Source of the DNA: CAYLMG01 sp964568365
GTDB taxonomy: Bacteria > Planctomycetota > Phycisphaerae > Sedimentisphaerales > Anaerobacaceae
Assembly: GCA_964568365.1 (NCBI GenBank)
Contig: CAZMQF010000160.1
Span: 1-5,729 of the forward strand
Length of the DNA: 5,729 nucleotides
Direction of reading: 5' to 3'
Shown here piece after piece: positions 1 to 5,562 of this stretch (the first letter of the stretch is position 1; every line of letters starts with the position of its first letter). The position numbers and the translations under genes were made by a program. The notes below the pieces were generated by a model that did not search any database, was not told the origin of the DNA, and saw only the letters and a list, made by a program, of their open reading frames with translations.

Positions 1-11
1 ATTGAGGTTAC

Positions 12-39
12 ATTATATATCACGATTTTTTTATGTCCA
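12..39 (-). promoter_or_regulatory. Possible promoter within the 3' end of panC
   Basis: On the minus strand TGGACA (34-39, five of six matches) is followed after 16 bases by a perfect TATAAT (12-17). The A/T-rich spacer covers the last panC codons and stop. It would drive a gene lying beyond the left edge of the window. A/T-rich 3' ends give such matches by chance, so this is tentative. Confidence 0.35.
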
Positions 40-874
40 GCAGGATATTATCGATAAGTCTTGCGGGGCCGATTTTGACGGCAAGTGCGATAAGGACTTT
101 GCGGTCGATTTTTTTTACCGTTTCGAGCGTTCGGGCATCGACGATTTCCAGGTAATCGATTTTCGCAGGGCCTGCATTCCGCACTATTTCCTTCATTCGT
201 TTGATGATTTTTGCAGGGTCGGTGACGCCGCTTTTGACCATTTTTTTTGCCTTTTGCAGAGATTCGTAAAGACAGAGCGCCTGTTTTCTCTGTTTGGAGC
301 TGAGGTATTTATTTCTGCTTGAGACGGCCAGGCCGTCAGGCTCGCGAATTGTCGGGCAGATGACAATTTTGAGCGGTATATCAAGGTCGGTAACCATTTG
401 TTTTACGACGACGGCCTGCTGGGCGTCCTTTCTTCCGAAAAAAGCGACGTCCGGCTGAAGAATGTTAAACAGCTTTGCGCAGACGGTAGTAACAGCCCTG
501 AAATGGTGGGGACGGCAGCGCCCGCAAAGCGTTTCGGTTATTCTTTCAACATTCACCGAGGTCAGATTCCAGGAATGGTACATCTGTTTTACAGAAGGAT
601 TGAAAACAAGAGCAACGCCGTGCGCTTTGCAGATTCGCAGGTCGCTTTTCAGGGGCCTCGGGTATTTTCTGAAGTCCTCTTTTGGGCCGAACTGGGTTGG
701 ATTTACAAAGATGCTGACGACAACAAAACCTGTTTTTTTTCTCGCAGCCTTTATGAGTGAGATGTGGCCTTGATGCAGAGCACCCATAGTCGGGACCAAG
801 CCGATTCTTTTACCGGCCCGGCGTGCGGCGGCGATGTGCTTTCTAACTGATGTGATTGTATTTGCGACTTTCAT
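20..874 (-). CDS. panC: Pantothenate synthetase (pantoate--beta-alanine ligase)
   Basis: A 284-residue cytoplasmic enzyme that joins pantoate and beta-alanine with ATP, via a pantoyl-adenylate, to make pantothenate for CoA. Its length is normal for the family. The nucleotidyltransferase-type motif PTMGALHQGH spans residues 28-37, with the ATP-binding histidines at H34 and H37. FVNPTQF (57-63) contributes to the pantoate site. FGRKDAQQ (146-153) and SSRNKYLS (185-192) match the conserved KD-QQ and KMSKS-like SSRN motifs. The usual RPGHFxGV stretch reads RPHHFRAV here (121-128), so two commonly glycine positions are changed, but all recognisable catalytic residues remain. The ATG lies 3 bases after the stop of the folK-kinase fusion, with a GAAGG ribosome site inside the end of that gene, which indicates translational coupling. 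It is the last gene of the operon inside the window. The identification is firm; activity is inferred from motif retention. Confidence 0.97.
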   Translation of the reverse strand: MKVANTITSVRKHIAAARRAGKRIGLVPTMGALHQGHISLIKAARKKTGFVVVSIFVNPTQFGPKEDFRKYPRPLKSDLRICKAHGVALVFNPSVKQMYHSWNLTSVNVERITETLCGRCRPHHFRAVTTVCAKLFNILQPDVAFFGRKDAQQAVVVKQMVTDLDIPLKIVICPTIREPDGLAVSSRNKYLSSKQRKQALCLYESLQKAKKMVKSGVTDPAKIIKRMKEIVRNAGPAKIDYLEIVDARTLETVKKIDRKVLIALAVKIGPARLIDNILLDIKKS

Positions 875-877
875 CTT

Positions 878-2002
878 TCAAGCCTTCACAGGATTTAACG
901 GCTGAGGCGTTGTCTTTACATCGATATAGTATGTTATCTGCTTAGTCAAATGTTCAAAGTAAGAGTCGTTTTCATAATCAAGCTGTGAGGCGTTGATTCG
1001 AATGACAGGTGACGCTTTCCATTCCGAGAAGAGCCGCTGGTAATCGCTGTTAAGTACATCGAGAAAAGAAAGCTCAATACCCTGCTCATAGCGACGGTTC
1101 CGCCGATGGATGCGGTTGAGGCAATTTTGGACTGTATCCGTCAGATAAATTACAAGCACAGGTGCAGTTACCTTCGAGACAAAAGAACTGTAAATTCTGC
1201 AATAGAGCTCGAGCTGGATTTGGTTTAGCCGGCGGTTAGCGTAGATAAGCTCCTTGTCGAAGATATAGTCGGTGATGCAGGCTTTATGATTCTGCAAAGC
1301 GTCGGGGGCCAATTGTTCGAGCCTGTGAGTGAGAAAGAAAAGCTGGGAATCAAGGGCTAAATCGGTTTTACCGGCGTAGACGTCGGGCATAAAGGGGTTT
1401 TTATCGTAAGGCTCAAGCAGGAGCGTACCATCGAGCAAAGAGGCGAGTCTTTGTGCGATGGTTGTCTTTCCGACACCGATGATGCCGGCTATGCTGATTA
1501 GCTTAGGACAAGCTGCATCCGGAATAAAATCACTGCCATTAAGCCTGCTGAAAAGCTCCTGTACAGAGACCTTCATAACGGGATGCTCAAGAACCGGATT
1601 CAATTCGCTCAGTCCTTTCAGAACAAACGAGCGCAGATGCAACTGAGGATGAGGGATTGTCAGGCTCGGCTGATTAATGATTTCGTCACCGAAAAAAAGG
1701 ATGTCCAAATCGATGGTTCTCGGCGACCATTTTACGTTTCTTGTTCGGCCGAGACCGGCTTCGAGAGCTAAAGTTTTCGAGTGGAGCTGCTGAGCGGAAA
1801 GTGTGGTCTGTATTTCAGCGACGGTGTTGAGGTAGTTCGGCTGGTCGTCGCCGGCAAGAGGAGCAGTCTCTATCACTTCGGATGCACGAAGAAGCTCGAT
1901 ATTATCGGTCTCAGCCAGTATTTTCAGGGCTTTATCGATATTCTGCCGGCTGTCACCGAGATTACTGCCCAGGCCGATATATACTATTTTTGCGTTTGTC
2001 AT
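878..2002 (-). CDS. folK: Bifunctional HPPK (FolK) / deoxynucleoside kinase fusion
   Basis: A 374-residue protein made of two enzymes. Residues about 5-155 are 6-hydroxymethyl-7,8-dihydropterin pyrophosphokinase, a folate-pathway enzyme that transfers pyrophosphate from ATP to the pterin. Visible features are GLGSNLGD (10-17), ETAP and QPNYLN (45-59), and the family signature around WSPRTIDLD, with R95 and the Mg-binding aspartates D98 and D100. PHPQLHLR (117-124) corresponds to the conserved His/Arg loop. After a short linker, residues about 166-360 form a deoxynucleoside kinase of the dAK/dGK type. It has a P-loop GIIGVGKTT (173-181), E197 in the EPY motif followed by NPF (202-204), a DY motif (245-246) at the usual DRS position, and an arginine-rich lid RRNRRYEQ (300-307). 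This half would phosphorylate a purine or other deoxynucleoside in salvage; the exact base cannot be read from sequence. The start sits 2 bases after the dapL stop with an AAAGGTGA ribosome site. Such fusions are, to my recollection, known in some bacterial groups. Domain assignment is firm; substrate is uncertain. Confidence 0.93.
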   Translation of the reverse strand: MTNAKIVYIGLGSNLGDSRQNIDKALKILAETDNIELLRASEVIETAPLAGDDQPNYLNTVAEIQTTLSAQQLHSKTLALEAGLGRTRNVKWSPRTIDLDILFFGDEIINQPSLTIPHPQLHLRSFVLKGLSELNPVLEHPVMKVSVQELFSRLNGSDFIPDAACPKLISIAGIIGVGKTTIAQRLASLLDGTLLLEPYDKNPFMPDVYAGKTDLALDSQLFFLTHRLEQLAPDALQNHKACITDYIFDKELIYANRRLNQIQLELYCRIYSSFVSKVTAPVLVIYLTDTVQNCLNRIHRRNRRYEQGIELSFLDVLNSDYQRLFSEWKASPVIRINASQLDYENDSYFEHLTKQITYYIDVKTTPQPLNPVKA

Positions 2003-2004
2003 TT

Positions 2005-3237
2005 TTAGATTTTCACCTTTGCAAAGCGATTCAAAGCTTGCCTGACATTTTCCGGCTGAGCAAAGGCAGTTAGCCTTAAATACCCCTCGCCCGAAGGCCC
2101 GAAACCCGCGCCGGGCGTACCGACGACGTGGGCCTGATTCAAGAGATAATCAAAAAACTGCCACGAGCCGATGTTGTTCGGGGTCTTCAGCCAGATATAC
2201 GGAGCGTTTATTCCGCCATAAACTTTGTAGCCGAGCTTTGTGAGAGAGCTTCTGATTAGCCTTGCATTTTTCATATATAAGTCAATTATTTTTTTTGTCT
2301 GCTTTTTTCCCTGCTCGGTATAAACGGCGGCGGCGGCAGCTTGTGAGATGTAAGAGGCACCGTTGAATTTTGTCGCGTGCCTCCTGTGCCAGATTGGATT
2401 TACGCCAACCGCCCTGCCGTCCTGCGTATAAGCCTTCAATTGTTTCGGGACGACGGTAAAGGCACACCTTACGCCGGTGAAGCCCGCGGTCTTCGAGAAG
2501 CTACGAAATTCGATTGCGACTTCTTTTGCACCATCAATTTCATAAATCGAGTGGGGGATGGCAGGGTCGTTAATATAGGCCTCGTAAGCAGCGTCAAAGA
2601 AAATGACAGCCTTGTTTTCTTTTGCATAGTTGACCCAATCTTTGAGCTTCTCTTTGCTTGCGACGGCGCCTGTTGGATTGTTCGGAAAGCACAGGTAGAT
2701 TAAATCGACCTTCCGGCCGGGCAGAGCGGGGATGAAATCATTCTCGGCGGTGCAGGGCATATAAACGATTTTTTCATACCGGCCTTCATCGTCTGCGGAG
2801 CCGGTTCTTCCAGCCATTACATTTGCGTCAACATAAACGGGATAGACGGGGTCGGTGACGGCAACAGTATTGTATGTATCGAAGATTTCCTGCATATTGC
2901 CGGTGTCACATTTTGCCCCGTCACTGATGAAGATTTCATCTTTCTCAATCTCAACAGCCCTGCTGTTAAAATCGTTTTTGATAACGGCATCGATGAGAAA
3001 ATCATAACCGTGGTCAGGGCCGTAACCTTTTAGGGTTTCGGCTCTTGCCATTTCGTCAACGGCCCTGTGCATAGCATCAATGATTGCAGGCGGCAGAGGC
3101 TGAGTAACATCGCCAATACCCATACTGATTACGTCGGCTTCAGGATTTTGGGCTTTGAAGGCCTTAATCCTTCTTGCGATTTCGGGGAAGAGGTAGCCGG
3201 CCTGCAGTTTCAGGAAATTTTCGTTTATTGCAGCCAT
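2005..3237 (-). CDS. dapL: LL-diaminopimelate aminotransferase
   Basis: A 410-residue PLP-dependent fold-type I aminotransferase, full length for the DapL family. It converts tetrahydrodipicolinate directly to LL-diaminopimelate with glutamate as amino donor, bypassing the succinyl or acetyl branches of the lysine/peptidoglycan precursor pathway. The N-terminus NENFLKLQAGYLFPEIARR (5-23) and the SMGIGDVTQPLP stretch (38-49) are DapL hallmarks. Cofactor residues are visible: N187 in NNPTG, D215 and Y218 in FFDAAYEAY, the Schiff-base lysine K249 in SFSKTAGFTG, and R257. R388 in GYLRLTAF is the substrate carboxylate arginine. The ATG at 3237 has AAAGGA 4 bases upstream. A strong promoter lies about 55 bases upstream, so this is the first gene of an operon with the folK-kinase fusion and panC. 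DapL rather than a generic aspartate aminotransferase is supported by the near-continuous match to the family pattern. Confidence is high. Confidence 0.96.
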   Translation of the reverse strand: MAAINENFLKLQAGYLFPEIARRIKAFKAQNPEADVISMGIGDVTQPLPPAIIDAMHRAVDEMARAETLKGYGPDHGYDFLIDAVIKNDFNSRAVEIEKDEIFISDGAKCDTGNMQEIFDTYNTVAVTDPVYPVYVDANVMAGRTGSADDEGRYEKIVYMPCTAENDFIPALPGRKVDLIYLCFPNNPTGAVASKEKLKDWVNYAKENKAVIFFDAAYEAYINDPAIPHSIYEIDGAKEVAIEFRSFSKTAGFTGVRCAFTVVPKQLKAYTQDGRAVGVNPIWHRRHATKFNGASYISQAAAAAVYTEQGKKQTKKIIDLYMKNARLIRSSLTKLGYKVYGGINAPYIWLKTPNNIGSWQFFDYLLNQAHVVGTPGAGFGPSGEGYLRLTAFAQPENVRQALNRFAKVKI

Positions 3238-3241
3238 TGCA

Positions 3242-3247
3242 TCCTTT
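3242..3247 (-). promoter_or_regulatory. Ribosome binding site of dapL
   Basis: AAAGGA on the minus strand, 4 bases before the ATG at 3237. It supports that ATG as the start. Confidence 0.6.
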
Positions 3248-3291
3248 CGCTAAATTATCGTTTTGTGCTTAATCTTCAAGCCGAAATAGAG

Positions 3292-3320
3292 ATTTTATTA
3301 CCACCGCGGCTCTAAGTCAA
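3292..3320 (-). promoter_or_regulatory. Sigma-70 type promoter of the dapL operon
   Basis: Read on the minus strand, TTGACT (3315-3320) and TAAAAT (3292-3297) are separated by exactly 17 bases. Each hexamer matches five of six consensus positions. Transcription would begin near 3285, leaving a leader of about 48 bases with the dapL ribosome site AAAGGA at 3242-3247. No riboswitch-like structure fits in so short a leader. The promoter separates the biosynthetic operon from the upstream pilus cluster. Confidence 0.72.
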
Positions 3321-3340
3321 TAAATAGATAAAGCAAAAGT

Positions 3341-3364
3341 GTATCGGTGTATCAGTGTGACAGT
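3341..3364. repeat. Three degenerate tandem octamers
   Basis: On the plus strand GTATCGGT, GTATCAGT and GTGACAGT follow each other without gaps. The first two differ at one base; the third differs from the second at two. They lie 20 bases upstream of the -35 element of the dapL promoter and could be an operator, a short tandem repeat, or the remnant of a larger repeat. Confidence 0.5.
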
Positions 3365-3400
3365 ATATGAGGTAATGCGTTGCTGCGGGATAAGGAAACC

Positions 3401-3439
3401 TGTGGTAAAACGGCTCGACTGAGCTCGCCGCAGTCCACA
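3401..3439. repeat. Nested palindromic element, possible terminator of the pilus cluster
   Basis: Outer arms TGTGG (3401-3405) and CCACA (3435-3439) enclose inner arms CGGC (3411-3414) and GCCG (3427-3430). The centre holds an alternative GCTC/GAGC hairpin with a 4-base loop (3413-3424). On the minus strand the inner hairpin is followed by a run of four T, so it could weakly terminate transcripts from the prepilin genes, whose last stop is 26 bases upstream. The T run is short and lies inside the outer stem, so a processing element or a dispersed REP-like repeat is equally possible. Confidence 0.45.
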
Positions 3440-3464
3440 AAATAAGTTGTTGCAAGAGGTATTT

Positions 3465-3980
3465 TTACTGGAGGTTTTTGCGGATAACGACTGCAGCCGA
3501 GAATGTTTTCTGGACATCGCCGGAAGTAACGGTCATAGAAATCTGGACGCTCTTGACGCAGACGTAAGGGCCACATACGCCGGTACTCGTCGTAAAAGTC
3601 ATATCGGTAACACCATCACAAAGAAGATAGGTGCCGGTGTCTTTTATCACATAAAGCTTGTTCTGCGATGAGTTGAACTGATAAGTGATATCTTCGTTAG
3701 CATCAGATCTGAATGTGCACTCATTCGAAGGCGAGATGGTTTCGACACCCTTTGCGGTTCGAAGCTGCGTTGTAATCATTGTCAGGGCCTGGCGAGCCTT
3801 GTTTACGGCTTTGAAGACGTGCTCGTTCATATTGTAGTTCTTGACAGAGGCGTTAAAGGCGATTGCAACAGCGGTAATGAGCATAGCGGTAACCAGCAGA
3901 GAAACCAAAATCTCAACGAATGTGAAGCCCGCGAGGCGCTTGCATTTATAAATTGTCCTATTGTATTTTATATTTTTCAT
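3465..3980 (-). CDS. Prepilin-like protein, PilW/GspJ type
   Basis: A 171-residue minor pilin or pseudopilin. A leader of 18 residues, rich in Lys/Arg, ends in glycine (G18). It is followed by FTFVEILVSLLVTAML, which is the classic prepilin peptidase site with phenylalanine +1 and glutamate +5, and then a hydrophobic helix that packs into the fibre and membrane. The remainder is polar and beta-rich, as in the exported head domain. The N-terminal pattern and size suit GspJ/PilW, but the head is too divergent for a firm choice. Four cysteines lie in the head (88, 121, 136, 141) and could form disulfides outside the cytoplasm. I chose the ATG at 3980 over an upstream GTG at 4016. The ATG lies 4 bases after the previous gene's stop and has CGAGG 10 bases upstream, whereas the GTG start would overlap that gene by 32 bases. 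It is the last gene of the pilus cluster here. Confidence 0.85.
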   Translation of the reverse strand: MKNIKYNRTIYKCKRLAGFTFVEILVSLLVTAMLITAVAIAFNASVKNYNMNEHVFKAVNKARQALTMITTQLRTAKGVETISPSNECTFRSDANEDITYQFNSSQNKLYVIKDTGTYLLCDGVTDMTFTTSTGVCGPYVCVKSVQISMTVTSGDVQKTFSAAVVIRKNLQ

Positions 3981-3984
3981 TTTT

Positions 3985-4404
3985 TTAGTACCTCGCCCGA
4001 ATCCAGTTTTGTTCACTGATAAGCCTTGAGTTAAGATAGACTTTTACGGTTACCCTGACGACAGGGCTGGTATGGTCGTCGACAGGCAGCGAAAAATTCG
4101 AGGCGCTCACATTCTGAACGGTAACCTGCTGGCAATAAGCTGAGAAGTTGTTTAACGGTTGTCTGTCGGCATTGATGGGTGGTGAGAAAGGGGAGGCGCT
4201 GGCGAAATCATCGAGGTCGTCGACAGGCAAGAGCGTGGTAAGCTCTTTTATCTGCTCAATCAGAAATTCTGCGGTTGAGATTTCGAGGCCTGCACTGTTT
4301 GAGTGGGTCAGGGCTCTGTTCGTTACGAGCAGAGCGACAACGGCAAGGCCGACCAGGAATATGGCGACCAGGACTTCAATAAGAGTGAAAGCAGCACTTT
4401 TCAT
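3985..4404 (-). CDS. Prepilin-like protein, PilV/GspI type
   Basis: A 139-residue protein with a very short leader, MKSAA, followed by FTLIEVLVAIFLVGLAVVAL. This is a type IV prepilin N-terminus with glutamate at mature position 5 (E10) and a membrane-spanning helix to about residue 28. The residue before the cut site is alanine (A5) instead of the usual glycine; a few prepilins are known to be processed with alanine there. The short leader, the helix, the small polar head and the position before a GspJ/PilW-like gene fit a PilV/GspI-type minor pilin, which would sit at the tip of a pilus or pseudopilus. The exact subtype is inferred. The ATG has GAGGA 6 bases upstream and follows the PilC stop by 25 bases. 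The head holds an acidic patch VDDLDDF (61-67) and a single cysteine (C91). Confidence 0.85.
   Translation of the reverse strand: MKSAAFTLIEVLVAIFLVGLAVVALLVTNRALTHSNSAGLEISTAEFLIEQIKELTTLLPVDDLDDFASASPFSPPINADRQPLNNFSAYCQQVTVQNVSASNFSLPVDDHTSPVVRVTVKVYLNSRLISEQNWIRARY
3991..3995 (-). promoter_or_regulatory. Ribosome binding site deciding the PilW/GspJ-like start
   Basis: CGAGG on the minus strand lies within the last codons of the upstream prepilin gene, 10 bases before the ATG at 3980. It supports the ATG over the GTG at 4016 and suggests coupled translation of the two prepilin genes. Confidence 0.5.
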
Positions 4405-4429
4405 ATATAATCCTCATCAAACAAAAAAT

Positions 4430-5512
4430 TTATTGTGTAACGAGGGCCGACATTTTGAAAATCGGTAAAATGATACTCATCGCGATAAATCCGACCAGCA
4501 AACCCATAATAACAATCATAATGGGCTCAATCATAGAAGTAACGGCTTTGATAACAGTTTTGAGCTCCCTTGCATAAAAATCGGCAATGTTCCCGAGCAC
4601 CTCACTCATAGTACCTGAATCTTCGCCGCTTCTTATCATCTGGACGACATTCGGCGGCATTAAATGGTATTTGTTCAAACTTGTTGCGATTTTTTTGCCC
4701 TGTTTGACCTCGTTCTGAACGCTAAGCCACATATTTTTATAAATAGAGTTTCCGGAAATATGAGCGGTAATTGAGATAGTATCGAGGATCGGGACACCAG
4801 CGTTTGTGAGAACTCCCATAGTGTGCAGCGACCTTGTAATATACAGACTTCTGCAGAGGGTCTTTATAATAGGCAATATGAGCTTTGTTTTGTCCCACCA
4901 GAGCCGTCCTCTATGAGTATTAATGAAGTAGAAAAAGGCGATGCAGAGGCCGGCCAAGGCCGGAATCAGAAGGTACCAGAAATTTCTGAGAAAAGCGCTG
5001 CTCGCCATAAGAATCTTGGTTGGAGCGGGCAGGAGGTGCTCGTTTCCGGCAAAGATAGAGATGAATCTCGGCAGGACAAAACAGAGCAGGAAAATGGTGA
5101 CGACGACAGCCATAACGGCAATGATAATGGGATAAATCATAGCACCTTTGACCTGCGAGCGGGTCTCATTTTCCTGGTCGAGATAGCCGGCAAGCTTTTC
5201 CAACATTTTACTTAAAGAGCCGGAGACTTCAGCGGCGGCTACCATATTAATGTACAGGTTGCTGAAAACCTCCGGGTGAGCCGCCAGGGCCTGCGAAAAA
5301 CTGTCACCACTTTCAATTCTTTTTTTCAGGTCGCTTATAATGGCGGTGAATTTCCGGTTATTTTCCTGCTCTGCAATTGCTTCGAGCGAATCCTGAATGC
5401 TGATACCAGCCCGGACCATAACGGACAGCTGATTTGTAAAGTTCAGGATATCTTTTCTGCTCGGGCCCAGCTCGACCCTGAACTGGCGTAACCTTTTTAT
5501 CACAGTTTCCAT
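4430..5512 (-). CDS. Type IV pilus / type II secretion inner-membrane platform protein (PilC/GspF family)
   Basis: A 360-residue polytopic inner-membrane protein that, in this family, anchors the assembly and retraction ATPases and couples them to pilin movement. Two repeats of the T2SSF domain are visible, about residues 25-148 and 225-350. Each begins with a helical cytoplasmic part (FTNQLSVMVRAGISIQDSLE; TRSLHTMGVLTNAGVPILDT). Hydrophobic segments lie at about 126-148, 174-198 and 326-350, the usual three. The motif VRAGISIQDSLEAI and its second copy LTNAGVPILDTISI are the internal repeat signature. Many PilC/GspF proteins are near 400 residues; this one lacks most of the N-terminal cytoplasmic extension and starts close to the first domain. 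The ATG at 5512 is preferred over a GTG at 5527, because GGGAG lies 8 bases upstream of the ATG. It follows a PilT-type gene by 50 bases and precedes two prepilin genes, which supports a pilus-type role. PilC versus GspF cannot be settled here. Confidence 0.93.
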   Translation of the reverse strand: METVIKRLRQFRVELGPSRKDILNFTNQLSVMVRAGISIQDSLEAIAEQENNRKFTAIISDLKKRIESGDSFSQALAAHPEVFSNLYINMVAAAEVSGSLSKMLEKLAGYLDQENETRSQVKGAMIYPIIIAVMAVVVTIFLLCFVLPRFISIFAGNEHLLPAPTKILMASSAFLRNFWYLLIPALAGLCIAFFYFINTHRGRLWWDKTKLILPIIKTLCRSLYITRSLHTMGVLTNAGVPILDTISITAHISGNSIYKNMWLSVQNEVKQGKKIATSLNKYHLMPPNVVQMIRSGEDSGTMSEVLGNIADFYARELKTVIKAVTSMIEPIMIVIMGLLVGFIAMSIILPIFKMSALVTQ

Positions 5513-5520
5513 AACCCTGT

Positions 5521-5525
5521 CTCCC
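5521..5525 (-). promoter_or_regulatory. Ribosome binding site deciding the PilC/GspF start
   Basis: GGGAG on the minus strand, 8 bases before the ATG at 5512. A longer reading from the GTG at 5527 would place this site inside the gene, with only weak complementarity upstream, so the ATG is preferred. Confidence 0.6.
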
Positions 5526-5562
5526 ACAAAAAGGTCAAGGCATCAGTTAGGGTTCTATTGCG

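Larger units (their letters stand above)
3238..3464. other. Intergenic spacer between pilus cluster and biosynthetic operon
   Basis: These 227 bases hold no convincing gene. From right to left they contain the nested palindrome, the tandem octamers, the promoter and the dapL leader. Short open frames on the minus strand overlap the end of the prepilin gene but have no recognisable protein features and no credible ribosome site. Confidence 0.7.

Noticed and set aside
2..322. Plus-strand open frame of 106 codons
   Set aside because: It lies antisense to panC, has no recognisable motif, and its composition mirrors the lysine-rich opposite strand (many Phe).
398..773. Two plus-strand open frames of 103 and 120 codons
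   Set aside because: Both are antisense to the conserved PanC core, and neither shows a plausible protein family.
3238..3291. Lysine riboswitch or other leader control upstream of dapL
   Set aside because: The predicted leader is about 48 bases, too short for a lysine riboswitch, and no attenuator structure is visible.
3341..3439. CRISPR-like repeat array
   Set aside because: The octamers are too short and contiguous, with no spacers, and no cas gene is nearby.
3317..3576. Minus-strand open frames of 66 and 74 codons extending into the spacer
   Set aside because: They overlap the prepilin 3' end out of frame and read through the palindrome and octamers. They show no motif and no good ribosome site.
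3981..4016. GTG start at 4016 for the PilW/GspJ-like protein
   Set aside because: It would give a 30-residue leader and overlap the previous gene by 32 bases, while the ATG at 3980 has a better placed ribosome site.
4823..5215. Plus-strand open frame of 130 codons
   Set aside because: It is antisense to the PilC/GspF gene; the polar, low-complexity product reflects the complement of membrane helices.
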